A DNA stretch of 33,402 nucleotides, taken from the NCBI GenBank assembly GCA_016292785.1, contig JAEDFL010000020.1, positions 1 to 33,402 of the forward strand, given 5' to 3'. A model generated the notes under the pieces. The model ran no database searches. It was not told the DNA's origin and saw nothing but the letters and a program-made list of their open reading frames with translations. Source of the stretch: Clostridiaceae bacterium. Lineage in GTDB: Bacteria; Bacillota; Clostridia; Oscillospirales; Acutalibacteraceae. The translations under genes and the position numbers were made by a program. How positions within the stretch are numbered: position 1 is the stretch's first letter; each line of letters begins with the position of its first letter. Shown piece by piece: positions 31,297 through 33,402 of the stretch.

Positions 31297-33231
31297 ATGG
31301 GATATACTATAGCTCAGAAAATCATTAAAAATCATCTGCTTTCCGGCGATATGACGGTGGGCAGTGAAATCGGTCTGAGAATTGATCAGACGCTTACACA
31401 GGACGCAACCGGTACAATGGCGTACCTTGAGTTTGAGGCAATGGGAATTGACCGTGTCAGAACGGAGCTTTCCGTTGCTTATATAGATCACAACACCCTG
31501 CAGACAGGCTTTGAAAATGCTGACGATCACCGTTTCATTCAGTCTGTTGCAAAGAAAAGAGGACTTCGCTTCTCCCGTCCCGGCAACGGTATTTGCCATC
31601 AGGTTCATCTTGAGCGCTTCGGTATCCCCGGAAAGACTCTTATCGGCTCTGACAGCCACACCCCGACAGGCGGCGGAATAGGTATGCTTGCGATGGGTGC
31701 AGGCGGACTTGACGTTGCTGTCGCAATGGGCGGCGGCGCATACTACATCACAATGCCGAAAATGGTTCGTGTAAATCTCAAAGGAAAGCTTCAGCCATGG
31801 GTTGCCGCAAAGGATATTATCCTCAAGGTGCTTCAGATTATGAGCGTCAAGGGCGGCGTTGGCAAGATCGTTGAATACGGCGGAGAGGGAGTTAAAACGC
31901 TTTCCGTTCCCGAAAGAGCAACGATTACCAATATGGGCGCAGAGCTTGGCGCAACAACCTCGATTTTCCCGTCCGACGATATCACAAGAGCTTTTCTCAA
32001 GGCTCAGGGACGTGAAAAGGATTGGGTTGAACTCAGCGCAGACGATGACGCAGTTTATGACGAGGTTATTGACATTGACCTCAATGAGCTTGTTCCGCTT
32101 GCGGCAATGCCTCATATGCCCGATAACGTTAATAGCTGCCAGGAGATCGGAAAGATAAAAATTGATCAGGTATGTATCGGCTCCTGTACAAACTCATCTC
32201 TTATGGATATGCTCAAGGTTGCGGCTATCCTAAAGGGCAAGACGGTTTGCCCGTCTGTAAGCCTTTCAATCGCACCGGGATCAAAGCAGGTGCTTAATAT
32301 GCTTGCTCTCTGCGGTGCGCTTTCCGATATGATTGACGCAGGCGCAAGAATTCTTGAATCGGCTTGCGGCCCGTGTATCGGTATGGGACAGTCTCCCAAT
32401 TCAAAGGGAGTGTCGCTCCGCACATTTAACCGTAACTTTGAGGGACGTTCGGGTACTGCGGACGCAGGTATCTACCTTGTCAGCCCCGAGGTTGCGGCGG
32501 CTTCCGCTCTTACAGGTGTTCTCACCGATCCCCGTGAGCTTGGTGAAATGCCCGAGATTGAGATGCCCGACGAATTCATCATCAATGACAATATGATCGC
32601 AATGCCTGCAAGCGTTGAGGACGCAGACTCCGTTGAGGTTATGTACGGTCCGAACATCAAGCCGTTCCCGAAGACCGAGGCTATGCCTGCCGACATCACC
32701 GCAAAGGCAGTTCTCAAGGTCGGCGACAACATCACGACAGACCACATTATGCCTGCCGGAGCCAAGATTTTGCCCTACCGTTCAAATATTCCGTATCTTT
32801 CAAACTTCTGCTTCAAGCAGTGTGACGAGAAGTTTGCCGAGCATTGTAAGCAGGCGGGCAAGGGCATAATCATCGGCGGTGCAAACTACGGTCAGGGCTC
32901 GTCCCGTGAGCATGCGGCTCTCGTTCCTCTCTATCTCGGAGTTAAGGCGGTCATCACCAAGTCCTTTGCACGTATTCACTGCGCAAACCTTGTCAACGCA
33001 GGCATCATTCCCTTCACCTTTGCCGATGAAGCGGACTACGACAAGATCAGCGTGAACGATGAGCTTTGCCTTGAGAATATCCGTGACAGCATTGCAAACG
33101 GCACAGACGTAACCCTTAAAAATCTTACAACAGGCGAAAGCTACAAGCTTGACTATCAGCTTTCCGAGCGTCAGAGAGATATACTTCTTGCGGGAGGATT
33201 GCTGGATTATACGCGAGAAAGTCAAAAATAA
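31297..33231 (+). CDS. acn: Aconitate hydratase (Aquifex-type, single-chain)
   Basis: A 644-residue 4Fe-4S enzyme interconverting citrate and isocitrate. It is shorter than the roughly 900-residue AcnA and matches the compact Aquifex-type aconitase group in length and layout. Cluster ligands are Cys297 (GSCTNSS), Cys357 and Cys360 (ACGPCIGMG). The N-terminal IGSDSHTPTGGGIGMLAMG and swivel-domain active-site GSSREH (Ser535-Ser536-Arg537) are intact. GDNITTDHIMPAGAKILPYR marks the start of the C-terminal domain. The frame is open 24 codons further upstream, but that stretch includes the promoter, so ATG 31297 with GGAGG is chosen. It likely feeds 2-oxoglutarate/glutamate synthesis in an incomplete TCA cycle (inference). 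An isopropylmalate isomerase or homoaconitase is less likely because both halves are fused and the motifs fit aconitase. Confidence 0.9.
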   Translation: MGYTIAQKIIKNHLLSGDMTVGSEIGLRIDQTLTQDATGTMAYLEFEAMGIDRVRTELSVAYIDHNTLQTGFENADDHRFIQSVAKKRGLRFSRPGNGICHQVHLERFGIPGKTLIGSDSHTPTGGGIGMLAMGAGGLDVAVAMGGGAYYITMPKMVRVNLKGKLQPWVAAKDIILKVLQIMSVKGGVGKIVEYGGEGVKTLSVPERATITNMGAELGATTSIFPSDDITRAFLKAQGREKDWVELSADDDAVYDEVIDIDLNELVPLAAMPHMPDNVNSCQEIGKIKIDQVCIGSCTNSSLMDMLKVAAILKGKTVCPSVSLSIAPGSKQVLNMLALCGALSDMIDAGARILESACGPCIGMGQSPNSKGVSLRTFNRNFEGRSGTADAGIYLVSPEVAAASALTGVLTDPRELGEMPEIEMPDEFIINDNMIAMPASVEDADSVEVMYGPNIKPFPKTEAMPADITAKAVLKVGDNITTDHIMPAGAKILPYRSNIPYLSNFCFKQCDEKFAEHCKQAGKGIIIGGANYGQGSSREHAALVPLYLGVKAVITKSFARIHCANLVNAGIIPFTFADEADYDKISVNDELCLENIRDSIANGTDVTLKNLTTGESYKLDYQLSERQRDILLAGGLLDYTRESQK

Positions 33232-33243
33232 AATTTTCTCAAC

Positions 33244-33298
33244 GGATCTTTTTCCGTCATATCGCCCGAGCTTCCTTGCAAATACACATAGTATGAGC
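33244..33298. repeat. 55-bp direct repeat, copy 1
   Basis: Identical over 55 bases to 33348-33402, with a period of 104 bp. It begins GGATCTTTTTCCGTCATATC and ends CATAGTATGAGC, 13 bases after the aconitase stop. No coding frame with a ribosome binding site runs through it. A small ACGGA/TCCGT hairpin sits at its start. Confidence 0.92.
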
Positions 33299-33347
33299 GG
33301 CGGAACCTCAAACGATCTGACGAAAAAATCTCTCGTTGAGAGGGTAG

Positions 33348-33402
33348 GGATCTTTTTCCGTCATATCGCCCGAGCTTCCTTGCAAATACACATAGTATGA
33401 GC
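33348..33402. repeat. 55-bp direct repeat, copy 2 (runs to the window edge)
   Basis: This second identical copy is cut by the window end, so the real repeat may be longer and the array may continue. The 49-base spacer (33299-33347) contains CTCTC-GTT-GAGAG and a GACGAAAAAATC arm roughly complementary to the start of copy 2. Confidence 0.9.

Noticed and set aside
33244..33402. Start of a CRISPR array at the right edge
   Set aside because: The repeat is at least 55 bases, there are only two copies, and no cas gene is nearby.

Overview
The window reads as chromosomal DNA from an anaerobic low-GC Gram-positive of the class Clostridia, most likely the Ruminococcaceae/Oscillospiraceae. This placement is an inference from several signs: AGGAGG ribosome binding sites and near-consensus TTGACA/TATAAT promoters, a SAM-I riboswitch before metK, a DnaD/DnaC-type primosome pair, two secreted proteins ending in dockerin modules, and superoxide-reductase chemistry. 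I see no phage, insertion sequence, tRNA, rRNA or CRISPR array. Most of the window is core genome with a few accessory surface genes.

Left block (1-6516, minus strand) is one tight five-gene operon: a DnaD-domain primosome protein, a DnaC/DnaI-like helicase loader, Tex, an organophosphate-antiporter-like MFS permease and the 23S rRNA methyltransferase RlmD, which runs off the left edge. Gaps are 2-3 bases or the genes overlap. A roughly 400-base AT-rich gap separates it from a 1630-residue secreted GLUG-repeat/beta-helix protein with a C-terminal dockerin (6916-11808) and its terminator.

Middle block (11809-20454): a vestige of a SAM-dependent methyltransferase; an XRE regulator fused to a complete desulfoferrodoxin/superoxide-reductase-like domain; an unrecognised 579-residue membrane protein on the minus strand; a CPBP membrane protease followed by tadA; an unrecognised polytopic membrane protein whose promoter and Shine-Dalgarno lie in an inverted repeat; rsmA on the minus strand; then galE-hflX on the plus strand.

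Right block (20455-33402, all plus): a SAM-I riboswitch controlling metK, with a DUF6273-like and a DUF6056-like membrane protein close behind; a complete branched-chain amino acid ABC transporter livK-livH-livM-livG-livF with a CodY-like box at its promoter and two large hairpins between livK and livH; a secreted protein with a cohesin-like domain, BspA-type leucine-rich repeats and a dockerin; an Aquifex-type aconitase; and at the right edge the first two copies of a 55-bp direct repeat with a 104-bp period.

The items most worth following up are the XRE-superoxide reductase fusion, the cohesin-like plus dockerin protein, the promoter/SD inverted repeat at 16344-16377, the edge repeat array, and the hairpins between livK and livH. 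I did not find a convincing wholly new multi-gene system.
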